This document shows, one piece after another, positions 39,601 through 51,700 of a stretch of DNA of 64,000 bases. Under the pieces are notes generated by a model, which made no database searches, was not told where the DNA came from, and worked only from the letters and a program-made list of their open reading frames with translations. This stretch comes from Agelaius tricolor. Lineage: Eukaryota; Chordata; Aves; Passeriformes; Icteridae. The DNA lies in assembly GCA_023055355.1 (NCBI GenBank), contig JALJCS010000015.1, positions 12,568,501-12,632,500 on the forward strand. Direction: 5' to 3'. The stretch's first letter is position 1. Each line of letters starts with the position of its first letter. The translations under genes were made by a program, and so were the position numbers.

Positions 39601-42600
39601 TGGAACAGAGCCCGTATTTTCTATATCCCAGTACTGTACAAGAGGACTGTCTGCTGGCTAGTGAACAGTCAAAAATGAAAGTTAAAATATGGAAAAGTAA
39701 GTAAAATGCCATCTTAGTCTTTTTTTTCAAGCCTAAGAGCTTTTAAGAAACCTCATTTGAGTTTCCACAAATATTTATCTTATGCAAACATCACTGTGCA
39801 TTAAAGGAGTTTGTTCTTGTTCTGGTAGCAATCTCGGTTGTCATCTGATTTCACTCACAAACCACTTTAGGCTTTGTAATAAGACTCTAAGGTATCTGTA
39901 AAAGCAATCATTTCAGAAGCAAGTACTTGTGCCTGGAGTGTCCTTATATACTGGTATCAGTAATAATGCAGCTGGTAATTTTACTTTGCTTTCACTCTAT
40001 GATCTGAGAGCAAAGTACTATAAATTTAAAGTCTGTGAGGAGAGCCATGCAGTTCAGTGCCAGATTTCTAGACCCTCTTAGTCTTTACAACATGTGTGAT
40101 GGTGACCTCCAAATGGGAGGACTGCAACCTGCTCTGTAAAACTCTAGAAATATAAAACAGCAGCAAACTTTATGAAGTAATGTCTGCTTTACATGGCATG
40201 TTAAACAAACAATAAAGCAAAGCAATGATTGTTTAATGTAAAAGTATATTGAGGAGAAATATATTAAAGTGTATTTAATATGACTGCAGTAGGTTTAGGA
40301 GAGCGATGAAATTTCTTGGGGAAAACTGTAAAATGGTTAAATGAGACTGTGACCTCATTAAGTTTTTATGTGGGTATGTTTTTGTCAACACACACCTTGT
40401 CGGCAATCTTTTTTTTAACTTTGTGATCTTGCTATTACAAATGCCCCATTGATCAAACAGCAAGCTCAAGATCTAGATATGAGTGCTGTAGCCAAGTCAT
40501 GATATAGGAAAACTTAAAAGGATGACTGTAGATTTTCACTGAAAATCTATCAAAGTTCAGTCAAATTACTGTCTTGAACTCTATTTTTTGCTACTGTGTA
40601 TTCTAATGCCTGAATTAGCACAACTCCTAATTTTGCTAGAAAACTTTCCAATGCTATGCAATCTACTTTTGTTTTTGTTTTGCTTTTAATTCCCCAACGG
40701 CAGAAGTTTCATATTTCACCCAGGCACTGGTAATTAGCCAAGGAAATTATTTAAAATGCCAGATGTCACATATTAAATATAAATAACCTATGACCCTGTG
40801 TGCAGAATGCGAGCCTCTTTCCTATATGACTGCTGAATTTAATCTTCTTCAGCATAAGCTCTATACTGAAATGCTATCTTACTCCTGCAGAACACCATTC
40901 TGCTTGCTTAAACAATGGATGTGCCTTGTTAGCTGGAAGAGACATGAAGGCTATGATAATTTTGTTTGTATGCCATTTGCAAATGAATTTAAGGGTAGTA
41001 AGTGTACATATTGAGCAAAAAATGTCCTTTGTTGTACTCATGCTTTCTTCAATAGCAGCTGTAAAAGGCATAACCATTGCTGCAGCCAAGGAACACTATC
41101 TGCTCAATCCAGGAGTCTCTCTCTGTGCTTTCTCATCTGCCCTTTCTATGCCACGCTGGTGTGTGGGGCTTTTAAACAGGTCCAGATTCAACCACAAATG
41201 GGAATGAGATCAAGCACAAGAAATGAAATCTTCTGTGTTATATTCCTAATTCGAGGCTGTTTGGTTGGTTGAATCATGCAGAACGAATGCCTGACCATGC
41301 GTCTTGCAAAGCCTATTCTGGCTACAATTGCACAGCTGGCTTTGATTTGCTGCCCATAGGAAGGGGGGAGGAATCCCTATTACTCCAACACAAATACAGA
41401 TCTCGGATGTGGCTGCAGATCCAGAATTCCTAGCTATCCAGCATCGGATGATGTGTGGAAAATAAAACACAGCACAATGTAGCCCTCAGGTTTTTGGAGC
41501 CGAAAGTCACAACACGCCTAAAAAATAGCCACAGTCTGGAAAGGATTCAAATACCACAGGAAGCACGTTCCTTCCTTCTCCAGTCACATGCAATAACTCC
41601 AGCTCCTCACCAGATCAAGGTGTATCCCCATCTGGATGCAATAACACAGCCTAGAAGCAACAAGGACAGAAACCACCTATGCATATTAAATAAATGAATA
41701 AATAAAGGAAACTTCTCCTCACAAAACCACAAGTGAAATAAAGTTGCCCTTGTTACTGCCACCGTTTCGTTTCTCAGTAGCCAACAAATGCCAAATCAGC
41801 CATCCATGCCCTGGACCTCAAGCACAGAGGTTGACATAATTCCCTGGAAATTGATGTGAGCTCACTCACGTCAGTTGTTTTATCAACTCCCTCCCAGTCA
41901 CACCCCAATTGCTCTTTAGCTGTGTAGAAGAGGTTTGAAGGTGCATTTCTCTTTACAGTTTCAGATGCAGAAAGGATGTGCTTTCTGGTGCAGTACAACA
42001 GAGTCAGCAAAATGAAAGCTATGGTGAAGACAAGATAAAAAGAAAGGATGATGTTGGCAATTGAAGAACAGAACTCAAAGACATACATCTGCTTTTGAAG
42101 TAAAAAGCTTTATAAAGTTTACTGTAAATAAGTTACAATACCACTTTACCTTTTACATGTTCTCTAAATTCTTACCTTGTTAGCAAGGTGGTCATGTCAT
42201 AACCAATTATTCTGCTTATTTTAGGACGTACAGTCCATTTTCTTTTTCAATTGAGAGCAGTAGGTAGGACTAAAAGCAATACCTAATGTCCTGCTTACCA
42301 TAGCTTTCAGAATAAATAGTGGAGACAAGAAAAAGGGGAGACAAGATTTATTTTACAGTTAAGGGAAATTAACAAGTCATAAATATTAAAATCTTTAATT
42401 TAGCATATTCATTAGAAATATAGTCTGAGCACCTCATCAAAGAACATGGATCAAATACTTGTGTTCAAATCCACCCTTATGAAGAGAATAAGTTTGATTG
42501 TATTTTTCACCGGGGACGTGCATAATGAACAATCTACTGGTATAACAGAACAGGAAACTGCTATGGTTGCTCCATTTGCTGTAATCTGACACAACAATTA

Positions 42601-43790
42601 TTTAACAATAAGACAAAGTCTAATTCAGCTGTTTTGAAAAGAAAAAGATTACCCCAAAGTTTTTAGACAAAAATTAGCTGTTAAAAGTCATTTTATGTAT
42701 AGTGTATTTTACTGACTGGTTCATCGTAGATCTGTTTTCATTCAAGAATGTATGAGGGTTTTTCTTAACCTCAGTTAATCCAATTACACATACTTTTCCA
42801 GCTTGTCTTGCTACGTGACCTTGGATTTAGAGATAAAAAGAGGCTACAGGCCAACTGGCTGTGAGCTCCTTATAAAGGTTCAGGCTTCCTTCAGAAAAGG
42901 GAATTGTCTACCCTAAGGAGAGCATGAATCTTTGGTTTAAGTGTTGTAAGAATGGCAGCTGTAGCTGCTCATGTATTTTCAGTAAAGAAATAGCTGGTGG
43001 TGTGTGGGAAGTGATAATGGCAAGGACAGTGCTTTACAAGATAAGTAAAAAACATATGGCTGCTTTTGCACTAGAAGCAACTTCCCATTTTGGGCAAACT
43101 TGGGCAAACTCCTGCTGTCTGAAGTTCTGCAAAGTATTTTTTTAATATTATGTGTTCTGTTTCCTCTAGAATTGCAATGTCACAAAGTAGCTTTTCATTT
43201 AGGCTTGCTTTCTTCAGCACAGATTACTGACTTTCCTCAGAAGTGCACAGAGAGAGAGAATTCACAGAGAATTCACTGCACTCTGTTAAGAGCCTCTGGA
43301 CTGAGGATTATTCACTGTAGCTAATTCCTCTTCATGTGAGCCTTCTTGTCTCACTTTCATTCACAGGCTCTAATGAGAACATCCAGGTACAAATGCATGC
43401 CTGGGATTATGACATGCCTGTTGGGATCTGTCTAAACTGCAACAAATATGGAAAGACCCTGTTCATAGAAACAATTTGAATTATTTTAGAACCAAACATT
43501 ATTAACCTGGAGATGGCCATAGAGTCACAACTAACTAGTTCAGATGATTTTTTCGACTGAGTAATGAAGCCTTAGAGATAGCGATGATATTTCTGGTTAA
43601 TGTGAGTTTCACATCCCATAACAAATTAAACTGTGAATATTACATAACTGGCTATAAGCAAACTTGACTATTTGTGAGTAGTAGTTTAAATCCCATCAAT
43701 GCCAAAGTTTCAGCTCAAACCTAAAATCTTCCCATATCATATGTATTAAGGATTAATATTTTACTAATTCCACAGCACACAATGACTGTT
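33621..43790. other. Intergenic region, no gene recognised
   Basis: AT-rich, high-complexity DNA with two compositionally distinct parts. 34640-35420 is GC-richer and full of GAGCTG/GCTGAGCT variants. 38200-38900 is a moderately GC-rich block that does not resemble CR1 and could be another ancient repeat. No splice-linked coding exons are convincing. The longest frame (41774-42088, minus strand) has one hydrophobic stretch and is discussed as a finding. Confidence 0.35.
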
Positions 43791-43794
43791 TCAT

Positions 43795-44205
43795 TAAGTC
43801 CAGTCATTCCTTGAACATTTCCAGGAATGGTGACTCCACCATCTCCCTGGGCAGCCCCTTCCCATGCCTGACAACCCTTTCCATGGAGAAATTCTTCCTG
43901 ATGTCCAACCTGAACCTCTCCTGGCATAGCTGGAGACCATGTCCTCTTATCCTGTTGCTGATTGCCTGCGAGAAGAGGCCGACCCCCACCTGGCTACATC
44001 CTCCTTCCTGGGAGTTACAAAAAAGGGATGAAGTCACCCCTGAGCCTCCTCCTCTCCAGGCCAAACCCCAGCTCCCTCAGCCTCTCCTCACAGGACCTGT
44101 GCTCCAGACCCTCACCAGTTCTCTGCCATTCTCTGGACATGCTCCAGCACCCCAATGTCTTTCTTGAAGTGAGGGGCCCAGAACTGGACACAGGACTCAA
44201 GCATT
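43795..44205 (-). mobile_element. CR1 LINE fragment, antisense
   Basis: The order of blocks GGTGACTCCACCATCTCCC, TGGGCAGCCCCTTCCCATG, CTTCCTGATGTCCAACCTG, CCATGTCCTCTTATCCTG, CTCCTCTCCAGGCCAAACCC and CAGAACTGGACACAGGACTC is the reverse complement of the CR1 3' coding/UTR region. It is better preserved than the copy at 3755, but interrupted by stops. Upstream of the NFATC3 promoter by about 1 kb. Confidence 0.92.
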
Positions 44206-44684
44206 AAGCTCCCTCAAGCTGCTCTATGATTTCCTAGAGTGCAAATTCCAGACACATTAGGACAGTTACAGTTTCTGTACTGCCATCTCCTGCAGGGAAC
44301 AGATGCTTATGCTGCAAGAACAAATTCTGTTTTATTTTGCCCTTCTTTTTGACTTTTCATCTTAGTGCAAGGCAAAACTATAGATTCTGGTATGTTATCA
44401 TGCAGGCAGAACATCCTGAAGCTTCTGTGATCTCCCTGCTGACTGCTGGGCTCCCTTAATTGATGACACACATTGCTAAGGAATATTTTAATTCGTTTCC
44501 ATATAGTTAAAAACTTTTAGATGCAGATCTTGCAAAATGCAAGACTGAGAAGACACTATTCCATGCTTTAAAATTCTTTTTGGAATTGGTTTCGGAGGAG
44601 AATTCTGCACAGTTCTACAGCCTTGGTGCAGCAGCTGTGGTGACCAGAAAGTGAAGTACACGAGAAGTGCCACAGTGCAAGCCA

Positions 44685-44946
44685 GGGTGGCCGGGCACTG
44701 AACGGGCTGGGCACGGAACGGGCTGGGCACTGAACGGGTTGGGCATGGAACGGGCTGGGCACTGAACGGCTGGGCACTGGAACGGGCTCCCGTAGGAAGC
44801 GGTCACAGCCCCAAACCTCCCAGAGTTCAGGGAGTGTTCGGACACGGTGCTCAGACACACGGTGGGGTTCTTGGGGTGTCCTGTGCTGGCCCTGGAGTTG
44901 GGGTATCCTTGTGGCTCCCTTCCAGCTCAATATTCTGTGGTTCTAT
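44685..44946 (+). mobile_element. CR1 LINE 3' end, sense, with internal minisatellite
   Basis: From GGAAGCGGTCACAGCCCCA through GAGTTCAGGGAGTGTTCGGA, GTGGGGTTCTTGGGGTGTCC and CTTCCAGCTCAATATTCTG to the terminal TGGTTCTATG this follows the CR1 3' end in sense orientation. The segment that would normally read once as GGGCACTGGAACGGGCTGCCC is expanded into a tandem array at its left end. Confidence 0.85.
44691..44788 (+). repeat. 16-bp tandem repeat, about six copies
   Basis: The unit is GGGCTGGGCACTGAAC with variants (CACGGAAC, TTGGGCATGGAAC, one 15-bp copy). Copies are about 80-100% alike. The array lies inside the CR1 copy, at the position of the CR1 segment ending GGAACGGGCT, so it arose by local duplication of retroelement sequence. 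Confidence 0.88.
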
Positions 44947-45331
44947 GTTTGCCTGACTGCCACTGTTGCCACTGAGCCGGAAGGCAAGCAGCTAACAGCT
45001 TTGAGTGCTGGAGGCAGCATTTGTTACCCAAGCGACATTCCTCAGCTTACGCCATCCTACCTAATTGTTCCAGTCATTAGCTGGTGCCAAGAGCACCGCC
45101 TATTTACATGCGGTGTTTTAGAAAGTAACGCTCCGCACGCCGCAAGTGAATTCGGCTCCTTTGCTCGGACCGCGCTGTGAGGAAGTGTCACGGAGCGGGT
45201 CCGGGTCCGGAGCAGGACTGGGAGCGGAGCGGGCTCGGAGCGGGGCAGGCGCTGCCGGTGGCGGCGGGACCGACACGTGGCACCGCGCCCCGCGCGCGGC
45301 CCCGCCCTCCGCGCGCCGCTGGCCGCGCCCG

Positions 45332-45336
45332 ATTGG
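45332..45336 (-). promoter_or_regulatory. NFATC3: Inverted CCAAT box
   Basis: ATTGG on the plus strand, in GATTGGGCG context, the usual NF-Y core in reverse orientation. It sits 13 bp upstream of the ZNF143-like site, a common spacing class in CpG-island promoters. Confidence 0.5.
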
Positions 45337-45349
45337 GCGCCGAGCGCCG

Positions 45350-45368
45350 ACTACAACTCCCGGCAGGC
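45350..45368 (+). promoter_or_regulatory. NFATC3: ZNF143/SBS-like element
   Basis: ACTACAACTCCCGGCAGGC fits the long ZNF143 (Staf) promoter motif, ACTACA-NN-TCCC-N-G. The motif is typical of vertebrate CpG-island promoters close to the start site. The match is read directly from sequence; binding is inference. Confidence 0.7.
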
Positions 45369-45457
45369 CCCGCGGCGCCGGGAGGGCGAGGCGGTCTCTC
45401 CCTCTCTCTCGGTCCCTCGGTGGCACGGGCGGCGGTCACGGGGTGCTGTCGGTGCCG

Positions 45458-45465
45458 TGACGTCA
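45458..45465. promoter_or_regulatory. NFATC3: Perfect cAMP response element TGACGTCA
   Basis: Full palindromic CRE 327 bp upstream of the NFATC3 start codon, inside the CpG island. CREB/ATF binding sites of this form are strongly enriched near CpG-island start sites (established knowledge). Confidence 0.7.
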
Positions 45466-45791
45466 CCGCGGGAGGGACGGACGGAGGACGCACGGACAGA
45501 AGGGGGAGGGCCCGGCGGGGCGGGCCGGGGCGGGGGGCGCTGCCCGGGGCGCGGCGCGGGGGCGGGTCCAGCCGCAGCCCGGAGTAGGCGCCCGCCCCCC
45601 CCGAGTGACAGAAGCGTCCGGGCACCGGAGCTCGCGCTGGGGCCGCAGCCGCCGCTCGCGCCGCCGCCCCGCCTCCGGCCCCTCCGCCGCCCGGTGTTAT
45701 GCGGCGCTCCTGAGGGGCGAGCGCAGCCCGGCAGGACCCGGCGCGGCCCTGAGGGGCGACGGGGTCTCGCTGCGCCTCGCCGGCCAAACCC

Positions 45792-48700
45792 ATGACTACG
45801 GCAAACTGCGGCGCCACCGACGAGTTCGACTTCAGGCTGATCTTCGGCGAGGACGGGCAGCCCGGCCCCGGGCCGCCGCTGGGGCCCGCAGGTGCGCCCC
45901 GGGGCCGGGGGGGTCGGTCGGGTTCTTGTTTTCCTCCGAACGAGGCGGGGAGGGCAGCGGGGACTGCGCCGGCCCCGCCGCTGCGGGAGGCGGCAGCCCG
46001 GGGGGAGCGGCGCCGTCCGTCCGTCCCTCAGGCCGCGGCCGCTTCCCGGCGCCGCTCCCGTTCCTCCCGCGGGACGCGGGGGCTCAGGAGCGACCGGCCG
46101 GGCCTCTCCCCGCCGTAACAACTTTCTTTGGGAAAAGAAACCCAAGAGCTCGCATCGTGCGGGAGGAGCCGCCCCGGGCGCGGTGGCGCCGGCGGGGAAA
46201 AGGCCCCGGGTTGGATCTGGTGGCCCCACGCCCCCCGAGCCCGGGGAGGGACCGGGCAGGGAACAGCAAAGTGTTAACGGGGCCGGAGCAGGGCAGCGCT
46301 CGGGCACTTGCGATGAAAAGTTTCAGCCGAAGTGTTCCCCGTATATAGAACATCCCAGTGTGTTCTGCAGACTTTGTGTACGTGTGCACGGGCGAGCACC
46401 GCGTGTTGAGATGTGATGGCTCTTTGGGTCCGTGTGTGCAAATGCACGCATACATATCGGAGTGCTTCCATTTTACTTTGTTTTGTAGTACTGGAGCCTG
46501 AAAATCCCGCTTTAAAATGCTCGTATTTCTTGAAACTGCAGAAAACAAAGTATTCCCTGTGAACTGTGGCGTGAAGAATCAATAAGGACCAGCTGTGCCT
46601 TGTTTAGCTGTACCAGAGTTTGATGGCTGCGTGCTTTATTTTCTAACGTACTTGAAATAAGTTTTGATTGGTAATGGGTTGTCTTATGTGCAAGTGTTAG
46701 ATGATAAGATAGCTTGAAACACGGCTGTATCCAGGCTAAATGATGCAGCCATGTTGTTTGACTCGGTTGTCTGCCTAAGTTAATTTGAAAAAAATTTGTT
46801 TGATACAGTCTGTGTGAAAGCACTCAGGATTAACTCCTTAGAAAATCCCTAATTTTCTTGATGCTCAGATTTAATTTGCAAATTCGTTCAGATCAGGGAA
46901 GGCTTTGTCTATTTTCCATCTCAGTACAATAGCAGATGGTGTGTGTTGTGAAGGGGGCCTGAATTCTGCATAGATAAGTGCACTACAGTACCGTATGAAA
47001 ACAATGGAAAACATGTGAATAAATGATAACAAAAATAATTTTGACACCCCCATTTCTATTATTTTGACATAAAACCGGTTGTCTAAACTATGTTCCTTTG
47101 TTGATGATAGATGAGAATGAGAGAACAAGTTTCTCAGAAAGCTGGAAATACTAGTGTGGTATCAACTCACTGTTATATTTGTATTTGGGTAGCAGTCCTT
47201 AATAAGCTGTTCAGATGTTACTCTGAATACAGAGAATTTTCCATGCTTGATAAGTCAAAACTATTCTTATGTCAAATTTAAAAATGTGATATTTGAACCA
47301 TGAACTAGTTTGTTTGCTGTAGCACTCAGTAAGAAATTCTGCATCTGAACCTCAAGTAATTTTACTGTTTTGTAGAATTCTGGAGATGATCTTGCCTGCT
47401 GTGCACAGATGTGGCCTTCGGGGGAAAGGGTTAGAGTAGGACTCTGCCTTCATGTCCTCTGTTAAAAGTATTGCCAGAGCTCATCTGTTTATTCTGCCCA
47501 TGGATTTTACACATGAAGAACTAGAATTCATATGAGAGGTCCCATATTGGAAATCTATTTTTTCCCTTACCCCTCCTCCAAATACATTAGATGAACAAAA
47601 AAAACCAAGTTCTTAGAGCTCCCTAAAGCATCTATTTCATAATCCCATATCACTTCCTTCAATGGTGGTGTCTGATGTGCTGCAAAGTAAGCATAAGGGT
47701 GTATGCTAATAATAAAACATGTAGGTCACAGGGAAAGTTGCTTAATTTGAAAGAAATATTACTAAAATTACTCAGTTTTCCATCATCATGGAGAACACCT
47801 AAAAACACATTCTGATCCTTCATGCTTTGTCTCTAAAAGTTTGAGACTGGCATTCTGATGAAGGAAGTGTCTGGTACAAAGTTCTTGTGCAAATAACATG
47901 GAAATCTATGTTAATTGTGTCTTTTATACTGAGACTACTCTAGTATTGTGAGGATTTTATATATGTATCTTTTATATATGTACACATGCGAGTATATACA
48001 GTTTCATATTTATATTTAACTGTATTTGTAATCAAGAGCAAGGAAAAGTGAGCTATTCTTTCATTTCCTTGAAATACTTTTGATATCTGAACTACTAAGA
48101 AAGTGCTAATGCCAGGCAGGAGATTACCCCTTTTATGATATTAAAAGAAGAGTAAGAGAAATTAAATCAGCTGGGATCTTTAGTTATTCCACAGAACATT
48201 TTCAGTGGGTTTCAGGATAGCAGGACTGACATTTGTAGGTTTGTGGGAAGTGGCAGGACTTGAGACCTCTGTTCTGCATTAGTGCTTCTTTGCTTCATCT
48301 GAAAGTTGTAGTTCCTGCTGCAGAGGAGAATGCATGAAGGAAGATGTGTGAAGATGCTTGCAATCCCCAGTGTAATACTGCAGTCTTTGCAGAATACTTG
48401 GATTGAAATTAAAAGGGATAGCCCATTCCCAGTAGGTTTTGAGTTGAGGTAGAAATTTCCTAAATTAAAAATTCTCAAAAGCTCTTCAGCTGCCTTCAAG
48501 TGGATGTTAGGTACTGAGCAAGAGTTCCTGCAAACTTGCTTTCTGTTTCTCTGTTTGTTCGGTGTTCTTATCCCAAAGAACAAAGAAATTGTCTCTTTGA
48601 TTTTGTATTGTTAAGCACTAAAAGCATTTGGTACAGTTCTAGCTACAGTTCGTTCTTCATCTTTTTGTGACCAAGAAATTCAAGCCTCCATTTCCCAAAG

Positions 48701-51700
48701 TTAATGCTATAGATCACTCTGAAGTGAACCAAATATCTTTGCTTTGCTCTTTGTTGCAAAAGTTTGGGTAGCTGCAGTAGCATCCGATTGCATCGTGCCA
48801 CCTTGTACCAGCTGCATTTGAAATGTCTGAGGCAGCCCGTGCTTTACAGATCGTTCAGGTCCTCCACAGTCTGCTAACAGAGATGTCACTGGCTTGCAGC
48901 TGGCAGTGACAGTGTTTGATGTGCCACCTGGTTTGGTCTTTTTGATGAAGGGACCTTTGGGATGTAATATGTGACACTTGAGTAATTGAATTAGCTGGAA
49001 TGCTTTTGTAATGATGCCCCGATTCCCTTCACCACCAGCAGTTTTGCAATTCTATTCAGTGTAATTTTGGGGAATTTGTCTAGAATTTATTAGGCAATTA
49101 AACTGCATTGAGTTTTTCACACTGCTGAGAACACGTTATACTTTTTAAATGCCAAACTTCTCAAAATGAAAGCAAATGTGAGTTGCTGTAATATTTTCTG
49201 AAGTTTTATTTTAAGGGTTCATCTTCTCTTTAAAAGAATGAACTTTTCAAGGTAAAAGCTGTACTTGGAGTATATACTACTAAGCTGAGAGTTCGGGATC
49301 TTAAAGGGTTCTGTGTCTTGCAAAACTATTTCTTCCTGGTATGTGAAATCAGAACTAACTTAAAATTAGAGGCTGCAAACTGTTCAGTATGCAGAAGATG
49401 AAGAGTTACAGATGAGTTACTGATGCTGCTGTTCAGCCTCCTGCCTAAAATGCTCCTGTTATTTCTGATGAAGTATTATAAGAGCTAAAGAGGGGCCAAT
49501 GTTTCGTTACCCCGTGAAACAGTAATATGAGTTTCACCTTAACTTCTACCTTTTGTTCTTGGATTATGAAGTAGAGAAGAAGTTAATATTTCCATGTAAA
49601 TAATCTTCCCTGGTTGATTTTGTTTATTTGCTTTCCCACAATATGAATGCTTTAAAAGAACTGATCAAACTACCCTCCTTGGACTTCAGGTTCATAGTAT
49701 TTATTTTATTTTATTGGAAACCGTGAAACAAGATGAAAACGGGTTCTTCATATTTCCTGTGACTTAACATTTGGTTAAGTAATACTATTTGGTGATCTTG
49801 TTACAAATGAATCTTATGATATCTCTTCTTTTCTTCTGAAGAGTATGAAAACATCCCAGGTCTGTGATGAATTTAGCAACTGTTCAGAAACCTCTGTGAG
49901 CTGCAGCCTCATTCTGCATAAGGATGCTGAGTTGGGATTTGTCTCTTTCATTGATTTACAAACTTCTACTCCTGTTCTCCTCTGAGATGTTTTTCCTTTC
50001 ACTTAGAGCTGTTGGGTTATTGGTTTGTTACTGGATAACACGACTGAAATGCACATTTTGCTGAAGTGACTGTCAAAGTAATACCTGATCTTTTCTGAAG
50101 GTTTTTGTGTCAGACCTTTCTCTGTGACCATCCATGAGCTGCTTGGGCTGCTCAGCAGTTGTCTCCTGCCCACATACCAAGTGCTCTGAAGTGATGATGG
50201 GTGCTGGATTTTCCCTCAGCTAGGCAGAGCTCTCTTGTAGTGAAAACTGGCACTATGTATGTGTTATTTCATTTATGTGTGCCGTACAAGTCTTCAAACC
50301 ATTGACTTATGACAAACACAACCACAATACTAGTCTTTATAGCTTTGCCTTCATCATTAATATATAAAGTATCCTTTTTCCCTTCCTAAATGTGCATTCA
50401 TGACTGGTATTGCTGTCAGGGATTGTTGGTAGAGAGTAGAAAACAGTCAAAGCTGTTGATGAGAGTTTGCAGCATCGTTGAACTTTTTGTTCTTTTCCCT
50501 GAGGTTGTGATTAAAGTAAATAATCTTAAGAAAATCAAGTTGTGGTGGAAAAGAGAGAGTAGTCTTATAATTAGATTGAGTGGGAAATGAAGGGCTGGAT
50601 GCTGGCAGTAGCTGTGAACTTACAGTGAGTTGACTGAGGATTGCTCTTGGTGAAATTTGATTTTGTGCTCAAAAGAGCTGGTCCAGAACTGTTGCAAAGT
50701 TGGCTTTCCCTAGCTGAGTAAGAGGAGCTTGTGAGACATCTTTTGAAGTCTGTTTACCAGGCTACCTTGCACACCTGTTTGTTTCACTTGAAGTTTTATT
50801 ATTTTTAAAATTATTTTGATTCTATTTAGCTTTGGATGTCTATATGAATTGGTAGGAGAGAAAGTCTTTGCACAAGATGGTAACTGTGGTTAATATATAT
50901 AATTTGAGCCATCCATCTAAATACAGCTGTCTGTGCTGGTCTGTTAACATTTGCTATACAAATGTTAAAAGAGTGCTCTGTGGTTAAGAATAGGATCAGC
51001 TGGTGCTACTCCAACAAAGGAATGAATGGATAAGTTACTTGAATCCATTTATTTTTTTCTCTTTTAGATATAAATGACACTTTCTAACAGAAATATTTAT
51101 CTGATAACTGAGTATTAAATATATAGTGATAAACCACCACTTGCAGGAAATTGAGCTACTATCATTTTGTTTTACGAGCTGGGGGATGCTGGTATCTGCA
51201 TTTAAAAGATTGACACACAGGGACACAATGCAAATCAGTCATATAGGCTGTGGTTATATAATCTGCTGATAGGGGGGAGGAGGGAAAACCAAACAGCTGC
51301 ATCTGACCAAAACCAGAGGGTCTTGTGACTTCAAGATAGCTTAGAGAAACACTGAGGAAGGACCAAAGGAGAATGTGCACTAAAGTGGTATCAGTGGAGT
51401 CAAGAATTGCCTGGCAATTAAGAGTAAGAGATTAAGATGGTAATCCTGGCAAGCTGACATGTTTGAGTATGTTGTGATTTTTCACAGTATTCTGGATAAA
51501 TTAAATCTTGCCTATTTGAATGAAGCTTGACCAGGATGAGACTATTCAGGGAAAACACCAAAATCTTTTCTGAGGTGTTGCAAAGCAGTTGTAGTTGCAG
51601 CTAATCTAATTTAATAACTTTTCTGTTTTGGGAGTATGGTTCTTTGATCACTACATAGTGCATTACTATGTCAGACTAGAGTCACTAGCTAGTGAGTCAC

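Larger units (their letters stand above)
45150..46330. promoter_or_regulatory. NFATC3: NFATC3 CpG-island promoter and 5' leader
   Basis: An abrupt change from AT-rich to extremely GC/CpG-rich DNA begins near 45120. It spans the probable promoter, the 5'UTR, coding exon 1 (45792-45891) and the first few hundred bases of intron 1. It contains multiple GC boxes (45513-45570), an inverted CCAAT box, a ZNF143-like site and a full CRE. There is no TATA box. The transcription start probably lies between 45370 and 45700 (inference). Confidence 0.85.

Noticed and set aside
41455..41697. 80-codon plus-strand frame followed by AATAAATAAA
   Set aside because: It starts at a GTG and has no convincing acceptor. 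The poly(A)-like hexamers are part of an AT-rich run.
43804..44207. Overlapping frames on both strands at 43.8-44.2 kb
   Set aside because: They lie within a CR1 remnant and are interrupted; they do not encode an intact element protein.
44568..44930. Minus-strand frames with a repeated PVQCPA-type peptide
   Set aside because: Translation of the 16-bp minisatellite and adjacent CR1 sequence; no gene signals.
45118..46548. Several 100-320 codon frames on both strands around the NFATC3 promoter
   Set aside because: Gly/Ala/Arg/Pro-rich products of a CpG island. Only the short frame starting at 45792 matches NFATC3.
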